Below are positions 18,556 through 27,756 of a stretch of DNA of 64,000 bases, piece by piece. Position numbers and translations under genes: made by a program. The DNA is taken from NCBI GenBank assembly GCA_016187945.1, contig JACPIT010000006.1, positions 310,001 to 374,000 on the forward strand, in the 5' to 3' direction. This stretch comes from Opitutia bacterium (GTDB taxonomy: Bacteria; Verrucomicrobiota; Verrucomicrobiia; Opitutales; Opitutaceae). The stretch's first letter is position 1. Each line of letters starts with the position of its first letter. The notes under the pieces are model-generated. The model was given only the letters and a program-made list of their open reading frames with translations. It was not told the DNA's origin and ran no database searches.

Positions 18556-19506
18556 TCACTTCGCGTCTGGCGGCGTCGGCGGCAGTTGTCGCGCGCCCGG
18601 CGCGACGCGCTCGAGATTCGGCGTCACGTCCGCTTCGACGCGCCCGCCGGCCCAATTGAGTCCGGCCGCGATCGTCGTCTGAAAAAATTCCGAAGCCCAC
18701 ACGTCCTCGCGATGGCCGAGCGAGGTGTAGAACACGCGACCTTTGCCGTGCCTCCGCGCCCACGTGCACGGAAACGCCGGCCGCCGATACTCGAGTCCCT
18801 CCATGCCCGCCGTCTCCATCAGGTGGACGACGTGCAGGTCCGGTGCGAAATCCTTCAGCGAATACCACTCCTCCGCGAAGCGCGTCGCCGCCGGCAGCGC
18901 CTTCAATCCCGGAAACTCCGGCGACACGACGCGAATCTCCGTCGCCTGTTGCGCGCCGTGGCGGATGAACTCGCCGCCGAGAAACCGCACCCACGGATGC
19001 GACGCGGCGCCGTGATTCACCCAGCGACCGGGCTCCGTTTGAAAATTCACCTGTGGCTGCTCGCCCGTGTGGAGGCAATCCGACGCGCTGTGGCAACCGA
19101 CGAAGCCCTTCCCCGCCGCGACCGCATCGTAGACCGCGCGGAGCCCCGCTTCACTCATGGGCGGCTGACCGTCGACGTTCGGCACGTCGTTCGTGAAGAA
19201 GCCGCACGTGTAGAAGAACAGCACGTCGAACTTTGTCAGAAACTCCGGCGTGATCTGCGAGCCGTCCTTCGTGAATGTGAACTCGTAGCCGCGCTTCTTG
19301 CCGAGTTCGCCGAGAATCTGCTCTGCCCAGCTCGGCTGGCCGTCGACGCGCTTGACGACCGAGTGCTCGAAGTTCGCCGATTTCGAGAAGAACAGAACGC
19401 GCAGCGGACGCATGGCTGCATCACTCGCGCGCCCGACAGAAACGAAAGCAGTCATGACGAGAAGAGCGGCGATCAGCCGCGAGCAGAGGAACCGGAGGCG
19501 ATGCAT
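18556..19506 (-). CDS. Secreted ThuA-domain protein
   Basis: 316 aa. A signal peptide (RLIAALLVMTAFVSVGRASDA) is followed by a ThuA/trehalose-utilisation domain, a class I glutamine-amidotransferase-like fold: PLRVLFFSKSANFEHSVVKR, DVLFFYTCGF, GKGFVGCHSASDCLH, GEFIRHGAQQ, and PAFPCTWARRHGKGRVFYTS. ThuA-like proteins are abundant in Planctomycetes and Verrucomicrobia and are linked to sugar metabolism; the reaction here is unknown. The start at 19506 gives a clean signal peptide. The open frame upstream is repeat-derived (TTKHTKHTK) and is left out. Confidence 0.85.
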   Translation of the reverse strand: MHRLRFLCSRLIAALLVMTAFVSVGRASDAAMRPLRVLFFSKSANFEHSVVKRVDGQPSWAEQILGELGKKRGYEFTFTKDGSQITPEFLTKFDVLFFYTCGFFTNDVPNVDGQPPMSEAGLRAVYDAVAAGKGFVGCHSASDCLHTGEQPQVNFQTEPGRWVNHGAASHPWVRFLGGEFIRHGAQQATEIRVVSPEFPGLKALPAATRFAEEWYSLKDFAPDLHVVHLMETAGMEGLEYRRPAFPCTWARRHGKGRVFYTSLGHREDVWASEFFQTTIAAGLNWAGGRVEADVTPNLERVAPGARQLPPTPPDAK

Positions 19507-19511
19507 TTGGA

Positions 19512-19787
19512 TTTTAGTAACCACGAAACACACGAAAGACACGAAAAGAGACCAGACCACGACGCACGCCACTCTGGGCGAAGCATGTAACTGCGCAAAT
19601 TGAAGTTCGCGTCCGCAGGAAGACCCGAGGTGGAGCGCATTGACCTCAATGCGCTTCTCGCGAACGAGAACCGAGCGGCGCGTTGGGGTCAACGCGCACC
19701 ACCTCCGATTCCATCGATCCGACTCAGAATGAGTCGGCGGGCGGGCGTCTACTTTCGTGTGTTTAGTGTGTTTCGTGGTTCCCCACC
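19512..19787. repeat. Paired ACCACGAAACACACGAAA repeats and inner GGTGG dyad
   Basis: Left arm about 19520-19547 (ACCACGAAACACACGAAAGA) and right arm about 19755-19782 (CTTTCGTGTGTTTAGTGTGT..GGT) are inverted copies of a common dispersed sequence. Between them, 19627-19711 is another dyad: GGTGGAGCGCATTGACC .. GGTCAACGCGCACCACC. The block separates the ThuA gene from the aminotransferase; both are on the minus strand. Confidence 0.7.
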
Positions 19788-21035
19788 TCAGAACGCGCGG
19801 CACAGCGCCGCGAGCCGCCGCACGCCTTCGCGCAGGCGTTCCGGCGTGGAGTTCGAGAAATTCAGCCGCAGATGATTCTTGCCGCCGTCGCCCGGGAAGA
19901 AGTCGCGCCCCGGCACGAACGCCACTTTCTGCCCGATGGCGCGCTCGAGGAGTTTCAGCGCATCGAGTTCAGCCGGTCCCGTCACCCAGAGGAACATGCC
20001 GCCCTCGGGCTTCGTCCACGAGTAGCCGGCGGGCAACTGCTCGCGCAGCGCCGCGTCGAGAATGCCGAAGCGTTCGCCGTAGGCCGTGCGGATGCGCGCG
20101 AGGTGCTCCGGTTGCTTGCCGCTCGTGAGGTAGCCGAACGCCACGCGTTGATCGAAACTCGACGTGTGCAAGTCCGACGCCTGCTTGAGAATCAGCATGC
20201 GGTTGAACACTTCCGCCGGCGCCACGACCCAGCCGAGCCGGAAACCCGGCGCGATCGTTTTCGAGAACGTGCTCACGTAGATTACGCGGTCCGCCGTATC
20301 CCAGTGTTTGATGGGCGCAACGTCTTCGCCGCGGTAGCGCAGCTTGCCGTAAGGGTCGTCCTCGATCACCCAGAGGTTCTCGCGCGCCGCAATCTCCGCG
20401 AGTTTCCGGCGCCGCTCGGCGATGAGCGTGATGCCCGTCGGATTTTGAAAACTCGGGATCGTGTAGAGGAACTTCGGCCGGTGTTTCGCGATCAGCTCGG
20501 GCAACGCCTCGGGAATCAGCCCGTGCTCGTCCGTCGGCACGCCGACGAACTTCGCCTCGAACGTCTGGAACGCCTGGATCGCCGCGAGGTAAGTCGGATT
20601 CTCCGTCAGCACGACATCGCCGGCGTCGAGGAAGAGTTTGCCCGCGAGATCGAGCACCTGTTGCGAGCCGTTCGTCACGAGCACGTCTTCGCGCTTAGCC
20701 GCGATGCCGCGCGCGCCCATCTCGGCGGCGATCCACTCGCGCAACGGCAGGTAGCCCTCGCTCGGGCCGTATTGGAGCGCCTGGCTGCCTTCGTTCACGA
20801 GCACGGCATCGGCCGCCGCGCGGACCTCCGCGACCGGAAACAGCTCCGGTGCCGGCAAACCGCCGGCAAAGGAAATCACGTCGGGCTGCGCCGTGACTTT
20901 GAGAATCTCGCGGATGGTGGAAGGCCGCATCGTCGCGAGGCGACGCGCGAAGGCATGGAGTGACGCTGACACGGCGTCATAACAGAGAGTCGCCGGCGCA
21001 AAAGCGAGCCGCGAGGCGCAGGTGTTTTCTGTCAT
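19788..21035 (-). CDS. PLP-dependent aminotransferase, fold type I (2-aminoadipate/MocR-like)
   Basis: 415 aa. Family motifs: MRPSTIREILKVT, ISFAGGLPAPELFP, LQYGPSEGYLPLREWIA, TNGSQQVLDLAGKLF, IPSFQNPTGIT, EDDPYGKLRY, and the PLP lysine in STFSKTIAPGFRLGWV. This matches the LysN/KAT II-type aminotransferases that act on 2-oxoadipate, aromatic or branched substrates. It lacks the N-terminal GntR domain of MocR regulators. Start at 21035 (MTENT) is likely; a Met nearer MRPSTI is possible but would lose a conserved helix (FARRLAT). The exact substrate cannot be told. Confidence 0.85.
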   Translation of the reverse strand: MTENTCASRLAFAPATLCYDAVSASLHAFARRLATMRPSTIREILKVTAQPDVISFAGGLPAPELFPVAEVRAAADAVLVNEGSQALQYGPSEGYLPLREWIAAEMGARGIAAKREDVLVTNGSQQVLDLAGKLFLDAGDVVLTENPTYLAAIQAFQTFEAKFVGVPTDEHGLIPEALPELIAKHRPKFLYTIPSFQNPTGITLIAERRRKLAEIAARENLWVIEDDPYGKLRYRGEDVAPIKHWDTADRVIYVSTFSKTIAPGFRLGWVVAPAEVFNRMLILKQASDLHTSSFDQRVAFGYLTSGKQPEHLARIRTAYGERFGILDAALREQLPAGYSWTKPEGGMFLWVTGPAELDALKLLERAIGQKVAFVPGRDFFPGDGGKNHLRLNFSNSTPERLREGVRRLAALCRAF

Positions 21036-21429
21036 GCGCGACGCCGGTTGGCGGGCGCGGCCACTGCCGCGCCGCGAGCGTCGCCACATCATCGCCCCGC
21101 CATCCCGTGGAGGGCCCGCGTCCCCGCGGGCAGCGCACGTGATGCAGCGCCCGAGCGTCCACGGCGCGACTCTCTTGCAGGTGGTCGCCGCCGTCGCTGC
21201 TTCCGATGCCGGTGGTAGGGCGGGACCGGGACGAGTGCGTTAGCCTCGGCCGCTGGGCCCGCCGCGAGGTCGATTCAGGGTGGTCGCCTCTGTCCCAGCG
21301 GCGACAGAATCGAACTCGCGTTTCAAGTTGCGCCCCGCCCGAGCGCCGCTGGGGACAGCGGCGCCCACCTTCCCGCGTGGGCAGCATCACGTTCCCGGCG
21401 CGCCCAGCGGTCCCGTCCTACCCTCGGCT
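21036..21429. other. Gene-free region between recN and the aminotransferase
   Basis: About 390 bases of repeats. Around 21070-21190 are short GC-rich dyads (CCGTGGAGGGCCCGCGTCCCCGCGGG). 21277-21310 is a GTGGTCGCC..TCCCAGCGGCGACA element, followed by a related sequence in the other direction (GCGCCGCTGGGGACAGCGGCGCCCACC, about 21340-21366). GTAGGGCGGGACC..GGTCCCGTCCTAC arms near 21213 and 21405 form a wide inverted pair. No gene is seen. Confidence 0.55.
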
Positions 21430-23091
21430 CTACTTCCCCAGCAACTCCTCCGCGTGCGCCTGCGCGCTCTTCGCGTTGCGGTCGCCGAGCATGCGCGCGA
21501 GTTCGCCGATGCGCTCCTTGCGATTGTCGTGGATCGGCTCGATCGCCACCGCGGCGCGATCGCCGCTCTGATCCTTCGTCACCACGAGATGATTTGCCGC
21601 CTGCGCCGCGACCTGCGGCAGGTGCGTGACGCAGAGCACCTGATGCTTCTCCGCGATGTCGGCCATCTTCTCGCCGACGATGCGGCCGATCTCGCCGCCG
21701 ACGTTTGCGTCGACCTCGTCGAACACGAGCAGCGGCACGTCGTCGATCGCCGCGAGCACGGTCTTCAACGCCAGCATCACGCGTGCGAGTTCGCCGCTCG
21801 ACGCGATGCGGCTGAGCGGCAGCGGCGCCTCGCCGACGTTGGGCGAAAACAGGAACTCCACGCTCGTGTCGCCGTGCGGCGCGAGTTCCGGCAGCACCGC
21901 AAAGCGCACGCGGAAATCCGCCTTCTTGAAACCGAGTTGGCCGATCACCTTCGCCGCCGCGCGCTCGAGCTGGCTGCCGGCCTTCTCGCGCGTCGCGCGC
22001 AACTCGGCCGCCGCTTTCTTCGCGGCCTTCAGGGCCTCGCCGATCTGTTTCTCGAGCTTCGCGAGCGAGCCTTCGACGTCGCTCTGCAGCTCCAACCGCC
22101 GCCGCATCTCCTCGCGTGCCGCGGTCACCGCCTCGACCTTGGCGCCGTATTTGCGCTTCAGGTCGAGCCAGGCGTTCATCTTTTCCGCCAGCAACTCCGC
22201 CTGCTCCGCGTCGAAATTCAGCGAGGTCGCCAGCGACGAAAACTCCGCGTCGAGATCGCCCAGCTCCACCGACACCGATTGCAGCCGGTCCGCCAGCGGC
22301 TTGCTGCTCGCGTCGAACGACTCCAGTTGCCGCGCCTCCCGCAACAGCGCCGCGACGCGCCCGAGCAAACCCTCCTCGCCGCTCAAGCCCGTGCTCAGGC
22401 CGCTCGCGAGCTGCACGATCTCCTGCGCGCTTTGCTGACGCATGAAATCCCGCTCGAGCGCCGCGATCGCCTCGTCGTTGAGTTCCAGCGCATCGAATTT
22501 CTTCAGCTGCGCCTTGAGAAAATCGATCTGGTCCGGCGAGAGTTTTTCCGCACCGAGCAACCGCTCGCGCTCGTCCACCAGCCCGCGCCACGCGCTGAAG
22601 GCCGCCGCGTAGCTCGCGCGCGCCGCTTCGTTTTTCGCGAACAAATCGAGCAGCTCGCGCTGGCAGCCATCCTTGAGCAAGCGCCGCGGCTCGCCCGGGC
22701 CGTGGAAATCGATCCATTGCTCGCCGAGTTCCTGGAGCGCGCTGAGCGTGGCGAGCGAGCCGTTGACGGAAATCTTCGGCGCCTTCTCGCGCGGCACGCT
22801 GCGCTTGAGGATCAACACGCCGTCGTCGCACGGCGGCAGGTTCAGCGCTTCGAGCGCGGCGTCGAGCTTGCGCGAATCGGCGAAGAACAACGCCGCCTCC
22901 ACCTCGCACGCGGCGGCGCCCTGGCGGATGATCGTCTTGTCCGCGCGCGCGCCGGCCAGCAGCGAGAGCGCTCCGAGCAGGATGCTCTTGCCCGCGCCGG
23001 TCTCGCCGGTCACCGCGGTGAATCCGCTCTCGAACTCCAACTCGACTTCTTCGAGCAGCGCGAGGTTGCGGATGCGGAGCGATTGGAGCAT
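21430..23091 (-). CDS. recN: DNA repair protein RecN
   Basis: 553 aa SMC-like ATPase for recombinational repair of double-strand breaks. Walker A GETGAGKS (29-36) follows LQSLRIRNLALLEEVELEFE; QWIDFHGPGEPRRLL is the family's ID(F/I)HGQ-type motif; the centre is a coiled coil; the C-terminal half has the signature ISRIASSGELARVMLALK-like stretch (LSRIASSGELARVM), Walker B LLVFDEVDANVGG and CVTHLPQVAA. Length fits RecN. It stands alone on its strand with repeats on its 3' side and a tRNA gene in the opposite orientation upstream. Confidence 0.95.
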   Translation of the reverse strand: MLQSLRIRNLALLEEVELEFESGFTAVTGETGAGKSILLGALSLLAGARADKTIIRQGAAACEVEAALFFADSRKLDAALEALNLPPCDDGVLILKRSVPREKAPKISVNGSLATLSALQELGEQWIDFHGPGEPRRLLKDGCQRELLDLFAKNEAARASYAAAFSAWRGLVDERERLLGAEKLSPDQIDFLKAQLKKFDALELNDEAIAALERDFMRQQSAQEIVQLASGLSTGLSGEEGLLGRVAALLREARQLESFDASSKPLADRLQSVSVELGDLDAEFSSLATSLNFDAEQAELLAEKMNAWLDLKRKYGAKVEAVTAAREEMRRRLELQSDVEGSLAKLEKQIGEALKAAKKAAAELRATREKAGSQLERAAAKVIGQLGFKKADFRVRFAVLPELAPHGDTSVEFLFSPNVGEAPLPLSRIASSGELARVMLALKTVLAAIDDVPLLVFDEVDANVGGEIGRIVGEKMADIAEKHQVLCVTHLPQVAAQAANHLVVTKDQSGDRAAVAIEPIHDNRKERIGELARMLGDRNAKSAQAHAEELLGK

Positions 23092-23216
23092 GCGGCAGGT
23101 GTTTAGCGGTCAGAGAATTGAATGCACGCGAAAACCCCGCGCGCGGCGTGCCGCGGAAACTTTCCAAATAATCCTTGCACGCCCCGGCGCGAATCGTTCA
23201 CTCCTCGCCTTCCGCC

Positions 23217-23293
23217 GGACTCTTAGCTCAGTTGGTTAGAGCACTTCCTTGACATGGAAGGGGTCACTGGTTCGAGTCCAGTAGAGTCCACCA
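23217..23293 (+). tRNA. tRNA-Val (GAC)
   Basis: Complete cloverleaf. Acceptor GGACTCT/AGAGTCC, D-arm with AGCTCAGTTGGTTAGAGC, anticodon stem CTTCC/GGAAG with loop TTGACAT (anticodon GAC, valine), T-arm ACTGG-TTCGAGT-CCAGT, discriminator A and encoded CCA at 23291-23293. Confidence 0.95.
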
Positions 23294-23303
23294 TCTCCCC
23301 GGC

Positions 23304-23326
23304 GCCCGCACATCGCGGGCTTTTTT
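23304..23326 (+). terminator. Rho-independent terminator after tRNA-Val
   Basis: Stem GCCCGC/GCGGGC with loop ACATC followed by six T, 11 bases after the tRNA CCA end. Confidence 0.88.
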
Positions 23327-23368
23327 GTTGGCCGGAAACGGCGGTGACCGGCACTTTCCGCTCTGCAG

Positions 23369-26300
23369 ATGCCTCTCCGTCACCTCGTCGCCGGCCTCGC
23401 GATCGCGTTGCTACTCACCGGACTCGCGTGCGCCCAAAGCGTCCACGCCGCCCGCGACGGCACCGACCTCCGTCCCAATCTCGCCGGCCAAATCGCCCGT
23501 CCACTGCGCTACCGACCCGACGGCGGCGACTTCGTGATCGTGAACGGCACCGAACGCTTCAACCGCCCGCTCTACGGCGGCGCGAGCGCGTTCCGCGTCG
23601 ATGCCGGCGACTGCCCCGAGTTTTCGCTCTACCTTCCCGGGCGCGGCGGCGTGCTGCGCCTCGCGCTCGTGCGCGATGGTCAGGCGAAATGGCTCAGCGA
23701 TGCCGCGCAAATCACCGCGCGCTACCGCGCCGGCACGATGGTCTACGAAATTCGCGACGCTGCACTCGGCGACGGCACGCTGACGCTCACCGCGCTCGCA
23801 CCGAAATCCGCCGAAGCCCTCCTGCTCCGCCTCGAGTTGCGCGACGCACCGCGCGCGGAACTCGCCACGATCTACGGCGGCCTCACCGGCGAGCGCGCCC
23901 GGCGCGACGGCGATCTCGGCACCGAGCCGCAGCCGATCCGCGACTACTTCCGCTTTCAGCCCGAGCACTGTCGCGACAACAAGGTCACGCTCGGCGACGC
24001 GGCCTTCACAGTGGTCCACGCCAAGCTGGCCGTCGCCGCGCTGTTCCCCGGCAACGCGGACGTCGCCGTAGCCGACGCGAGTCGCGACGACCTCGCCGCC
24101 CTCTTGGTGCCGGTCGAGCGCGCGATCGCGCTGCCCGTCGGCGCGGCGCGTTTTCTTCTCGAAGAAAACCGCCCCGCCCACCTCGCGCTGCTGCGCGCCA
24201 CCGGCATCGACAACGCCGCGCCCCTCGCGCACGACGCTCTGCCCGTCCTTTTCGCCCGCGAACAAGCCGCGCTCCTCGCCCTCAGTCGCCGCGTGACAAT
24301 CGAGACGCCCGATCCGTTTCTCGACGCTGCGCTCCCCGCGCTGAACATCGCCGCCGACGCCGTCTGGGACGACCGCCCAAACGCGTTCCTTCACGGCGCC
24401 GTCGCGTGGCGCACGCGCCTCCTCGGCTGGCGCGTCGGCTACGCCGGCGACGCCCTCGGCTGGCCGGAGCGCACGCGCGCGCACTTCGACGGCTTCGCCG
24501 CCCAGCAAAACACCTCACCCGTCCCCGCTGCGCTGCCCGCACCCGAAGCCCCCGCCAATCTCGCGCGCAACGAAACCGCGCTGCACTCGAACGGCGATCT
24601 GACGAACTCGCACTATGACATGAACGTCGTGGCGCTCGACACGATCTTCCGCCACCTGCGTTGGACGGGCGACCTCGCTTACGCGCGCAAAATCTGGCCG
24701 GTGATCGAGCGTTCGCTCGCGTGGGAGCGCCGGCTTTTCCGCCGCGAGTTCGGCCCCGACAAACTCCCGCTCTACGAAGCCTACGCGGCGATTTGGGCCA
24801 GCGACGACCTCACCTACTCCGGCGGCGGCGCGACGCACGCGACCGCGCTCAACCTCCTCCACCACCGCGAAGCCGCGCGCCTCGCGCGCTTGCTCCGCGT
24901 CGATCCCACGCCCTACGAAACCGAAGCGACGCTCATCGAACGCGGCCTCCAGCAACACCTCTGGCTCGCCCGCGAAGGCTGGTTCGCCGAGTCCCGCGAC
25001 TGGCTCGGTCTCCAACGCACGCACCCGAGCGCGGCCGCGTGGACCGTCTATCACGCGCTCGATTCGCAGGCCTGCACGCCGCTCCAAGCCTGGCAGCTCG
25101 CCCGCTACGCCGACACCGCGCTGCCTCGCTTCCCGCTCACCGGTCGCGGCGTCCCGCCCGGCGCGCACACGATCGCGACGACGAACTGGATGCCCTACAC
25201 GTGGTCGCTGAACAACGTCGTCTTCGCCGAGTCGACGCACACTGCCCTCGCGCTTTGGCAAGCCGGCCGCACCGACGCCGCGAACCGCCTCTTCCGCGGC
25301 GCGCTGCTCGACTCGATGTTCCTCGGCGCCTGCCCCGGCAACGCCGGCATGACGACCGCGCTCGACGTCTACCGCCGCGAAGCGCAGCGCGATTTCGGCG
25401 ACGGCATCGGCGCCGCGTCGCGCGCGATCGTCGAGGGGCTTTTCGGCGTCACGCCCGATTTGCTCGCGAGCGAAATCGTCGTGCGACCCGGTTTTCCCGC
25501 CGACTGGGATCGCGCGCGGCTACGCCATCCGCGATTCGATTTCTTCTTCGAGCGCCGCGGCAATACCGACCGCTACACGTTCGTCGCGCAGTTCGCGAAA
25601 CCCATCGCGCTGCGTTTCCAAGTCCCCGCGCGCGCCGCCAACGCCCGCGTCACGCTCGACGGTCAACCGGCCGCCTGGCGCGCGCTCCCCGAGTCGGTCG
25701 GCGAACCGCGGATCGAGGTTCTCGCGCCGCGCGCGGACCGCTTCACGGTCGAGATCGAGTGGCGCGGCGCGCCGCCGCCCGCTCCGCCGGCCGACCGCGC
25801 GCTCGCTCGCGACGCCGAACTCGCGTGCGACTTCGGTGCACGCATCGTCGAGTTCGCCGATCCGCAAACCGCGCTCGCCGACGTGACGATCTCCGGCTCG
25901 ACGCTGCGCGGCCGCGCCGCCGGGCTCGCCGGCGCGCGCACCGCCTTCGCGCGGCTCGAGCACGGCGCACTCCGCTGGTGGCAACCGATCGAATTCGAGA
26001 TCCGCGAGCGCGACACCGTCGCACCGCTCGTTTTCACCACCGATTGGCGCACGCCGATCGCCGCGCCCGAAAAATGCGAACCGCTCGCGCTCGCGCCGCT
26101 GTTCAACGACCGCGTCGCGCAACTCTTCCGCCACGACTACCTCGCGCCGCGCTCGCCCTTCGCCGCGCTCGCACTCGCGCGCAACGGCTACGGCACGTGG
26201 ACGCACCCGAACGCCACCTTCGACATCGACGACTCCGGCCTGCGCGCCGTCGCCGCCGCGCACAGCGACCGCCTCGTGTTGCCCAACGGCGTGCCGCTCG

Positions 26301-26791
26301 CCACCCCCGGCGCCGCCGACGCGCCGAACATCGCCTTCGTTTCCCAGTGGCAAAACTTCCCGCGCGAACTCACCGCGCCGCTCTCCGGTCGCGCGCGTAA
26401 AATTTTCCTGCTGCTGGCCGGCTCGACGTGGGCGATGCAGAGCCGCCTCGACAACGGCGAGATCGTCATCGCCTACCGCGACGGCACCGCCACGCGCGTG
26501 CCGCTCGAAAACCCGACGACGTGGTGGCCGATCGATCAGGACTATTTCGTCGACGACTTCGCGTTCGCCCGCTCCGGCGCTTTGCCGCTGCGGGTCGACC
26601 TGAAGACCGGCGCCGTGCGCGTGCTCGACGCGGATTCGTTTAAGGGCCGCGGCCGCGCGGCGCCGGGCGGAGCCGCGACCGTGCTCGATCTCGCCCTCGA
26701 CCCGGAAAGGGAACTCGCGTCCCTCACGATCCGGGCGCTCGCCAACGACGTCGTCATCGGCCTGATGAGCGCGACGCTCGAGCGTCCATGA
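23369..26791 (+). CDS. Large secreted DUF4450-type protein, putative glycoside hydrolase
   Basis: 1140 aa with a signal peptide (AGLAIALLLTGLACAQS, residues 8-24). The N-terminal region (about 35-330) fits the DUF4450 pattern: IARPLRYRPDGGDFVIVNGT, ERFNRPLYGG, PEFSLYLPGRGGVLRL. The centre (about 330-720) looks like an (alpha/alpha)-barrel sugar-processing domain: NETALHSNGDLTNSHYDMNV, WPVIERSLAWERRLF, YSGGGATHATALNLLH, TTNWMPYTWSLNNVVFAES, and a WDRARLRHPRF sheet domain. The last 400 residues are beta-rich. Related proteins occur in polysaccharide-degrading Bacteroidetes and Verrucomicrobia. The activity is not proven; an inactive or auxiliary role is possible. Confidence 0.7.
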   Translation: MPLRHLVAGLAIALLLTGLACAQSVHAARDGTDLRPNLAGQIARPLRYRPDGGDFVIVNGTERFNRPLYGGASAFRVDAGDCPEFSLYLPGRGGVLRLALVRDGQAKWLSDAAQITARYRAGTMVYEIRDAALGDGTLTLTALAPKSAEALLLRLELRDAPRAELATIYGGLTGERARRDGDLGTEPQPIRDYFRFQPEHCRDNKVTLGDAAFTVVHAKLAVAALFPGNADVAVADASRDDLAALLVPVERAIALPVGAARFLLEENRPAHLALLRATGIDNAAPLAHDALPVLFAREQAALLALSRRVTIETPDPFLDAALPALNIAADAVWDDRPNAFLHGAVAWRTRLLGWRVGYAGDALGWPERTRAHFDGFAAQQNTSPVPAALPAPEAPANLARNETALHSNGDLTNSHYDMNVVALDTIFRHLRWTGDLAYARKIWPVIERSLAWERRLFRREFGPDKLPLYEAYAAIWASDDLTYSGGGATHATALNLLHHREAARLARLLRVDPTPYETEATLIERGLQQHLWLAREGWFAESRDWLGLQRTHPSAAAWTVYHALDSQACTPLQAWQLARYADTALPRFPLTGRGVPPGAHTIATTNWMPYTWSLNNVVFAESTHTALALWQAGRTDAANRLFRGALLDSMFLGACPGNAGMTTALDVYRREAQRDFGDGIGAASRAIVEGLFGVTPDLLASEIVVRPGFPADWDRARLRHPRFDFFFERRGNTDRYTFVAQFAKPIALRFQVPARAANARVTLDGQPAAWRALPESVGEPRIEVLAPRADRFTVEIEWRGAPPPAPPADRALARDAELACDFGARIVEFADPQTALADVTISGSTLRGRAAGLAGARTAFARLEHGALRWWQPIEFEIRERDTVAPLVFTTDWRTPIAAPEKCEPLALAPLFNDRVAQLFRHDYLAPRSPFAALALARNGYGTWTHPNATFDIDDSGLRAVAAAHSDRLVLPNGVPLATPGAADAPNIAFVSQWQNFPRELTAPLSGRARKIFLLLAGSTWAMQSRLDNGEIVIAYRDGTATRVPLENPTTWWPIDQDYFVDDFAFARSGALPLRVDLKTGAVRVLDADSFKGRGRAAPGGAATVLDLALDPERELASLTIRALANDVVIGLMSATLERP

Positions 26792-26807
26792 CCGGACCTT
26801 CGCCGCC

Positions 26808-27503
26808 ATGTGCACGCGCTACTCGCTCCACGATCTCCCCGCGTTCCAGCGCCTGCTGAAACGATTCGGCCTGAAGATGCCCGCGGAGCTGCGTGCCATC
26901 TACAACGCCACGCTCACCACGCGCATGCCCGCGATCGTGAAGCGCAAAGGCGCGGTCGCGCTCGAGCCGCTCGCCTTCGGGACGTCGCTCCCGCCGAAAG
27001 TGCCCGGCGAGAAACCGCTCCTGCTCGCCAACGCCCGCGCCGAGACGCTGCTCGAGCGCGGTGCATTCAAGGACGCCGCCCAACACCGCCGCTGCCTCGT
27101 GCCCGCAGACGGATTCTATGAGTGGGAAAAACAGGGCAAGGCGCGCCTGCCGCACTATTTTCAGCGCCGCGACGGCGACCCGTTTTTCTTCGCCGGCCTC
27201 TGGCGCGCCGAGACTGCGATTTCGCCGCCGGCCTTTGCGATCGTGACGACCACGCCGAACGAACTCGTCGCGCCGCTCCACGACCGCATGCCCGTGATGC
27301 TCAGCGACGACGAGAGCGCGCACGCCTGGCTGGGCGACGCACCGCTGCCCGCCGGCCAACTCGAGGCGCTCTGCACGCCGTTCCCCGCCGACGCGATGCG
27401 CTCGCACCGCGTCGACCCGCGCATGAACAGCGCGCGCCACGAAGGCCTGGACTGCATCGCGCCGTTCACGCCGCCACCGCCCGAGCGCGAGTTGTTCGAC
27501 TGA
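26808..27503 (+). CDS. SOS response-associated peptidase family (SRAP/YedK) protein
   Basis: 231 aa. The family forms a thiazolidine DNA-protein crosslink at abasic sites in single-stranded DNA through Cys2. Here the protein begins MCTRYS, so Cys2 is present once Met is removed. LLANARAETLLE, CLVPADGFYEWEKQGK, TTTPNELVAPLHDRMPVML and MNSARHEG are the conserved active-site blocks (Asn, Glu and His). Length is typical. It starts 16 bases after the DUF4450 gene and may be co-transcribed with it. Confidence 0.93.
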   Translation: MCTRYSLHDLPAFQRLLKRFGLKMPAELRAIYNATLTTRMPAIVKRKGAVALEPLAFGTSLPPKVPGEKPLLLANARAETLLERGAFKDAAQHRRCLVPADGFYEWEKQGKARLPHYFQRRDGDPFFFAGLWRAETAISPPAFAIVTTTPNELVAPLHDRMPVMLSDDESAHAWLGDAPLPAGQLEALCTPFPADAMRSHRVDPRMNSARHEGLDCIAPFTPPPPERELFD

Positions 27504-27756
27504 ATTGGGAAGTAGCGCGGTGCTTCAGCCCGCGCTCAGCATTTCCCAGCGCGGGCTAAAGCTCCGCGCCACTCCCAGCCCGCGCTCGCCGAAACTGTAG
27601 GAGCGGCTTTACGCCGCGATCCGAACGCGGCATGCGCCTCGAACCAATCGCGGCATAAAGCCGCTCCTACAAAAGCCGCTCGCGCAAATTTTCAGCCCCT
27701 ACGCAGCCCTGCGTATTCTCGCCCGCGCCGCGTTCAGCTAGACTGCGCCTCGTCCA
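27504..27756. repeat. Two strong intergenic palindromes
   Basis: 27512-27572: GTAGCGCGG-GCTT-AGCCCGCGCT with an opposing AGCGCGGGCT..CCGCGC arm. 27596-27671: TGTAGGAGCGGCTTTACGCC(GCGAT) and its reverse complement 26 bases later, 25-bp arms with one mismatch. Both can form long hairpins downstream of the SRAP gene. The rest of the stretch shows no gene. Confidence 0.85.

Noticed and set aside
23217-23293. tRNA-Val as an integration site
   Set aside because: No integrase gene and no repeat of the tRNA 3' end was found on either side.
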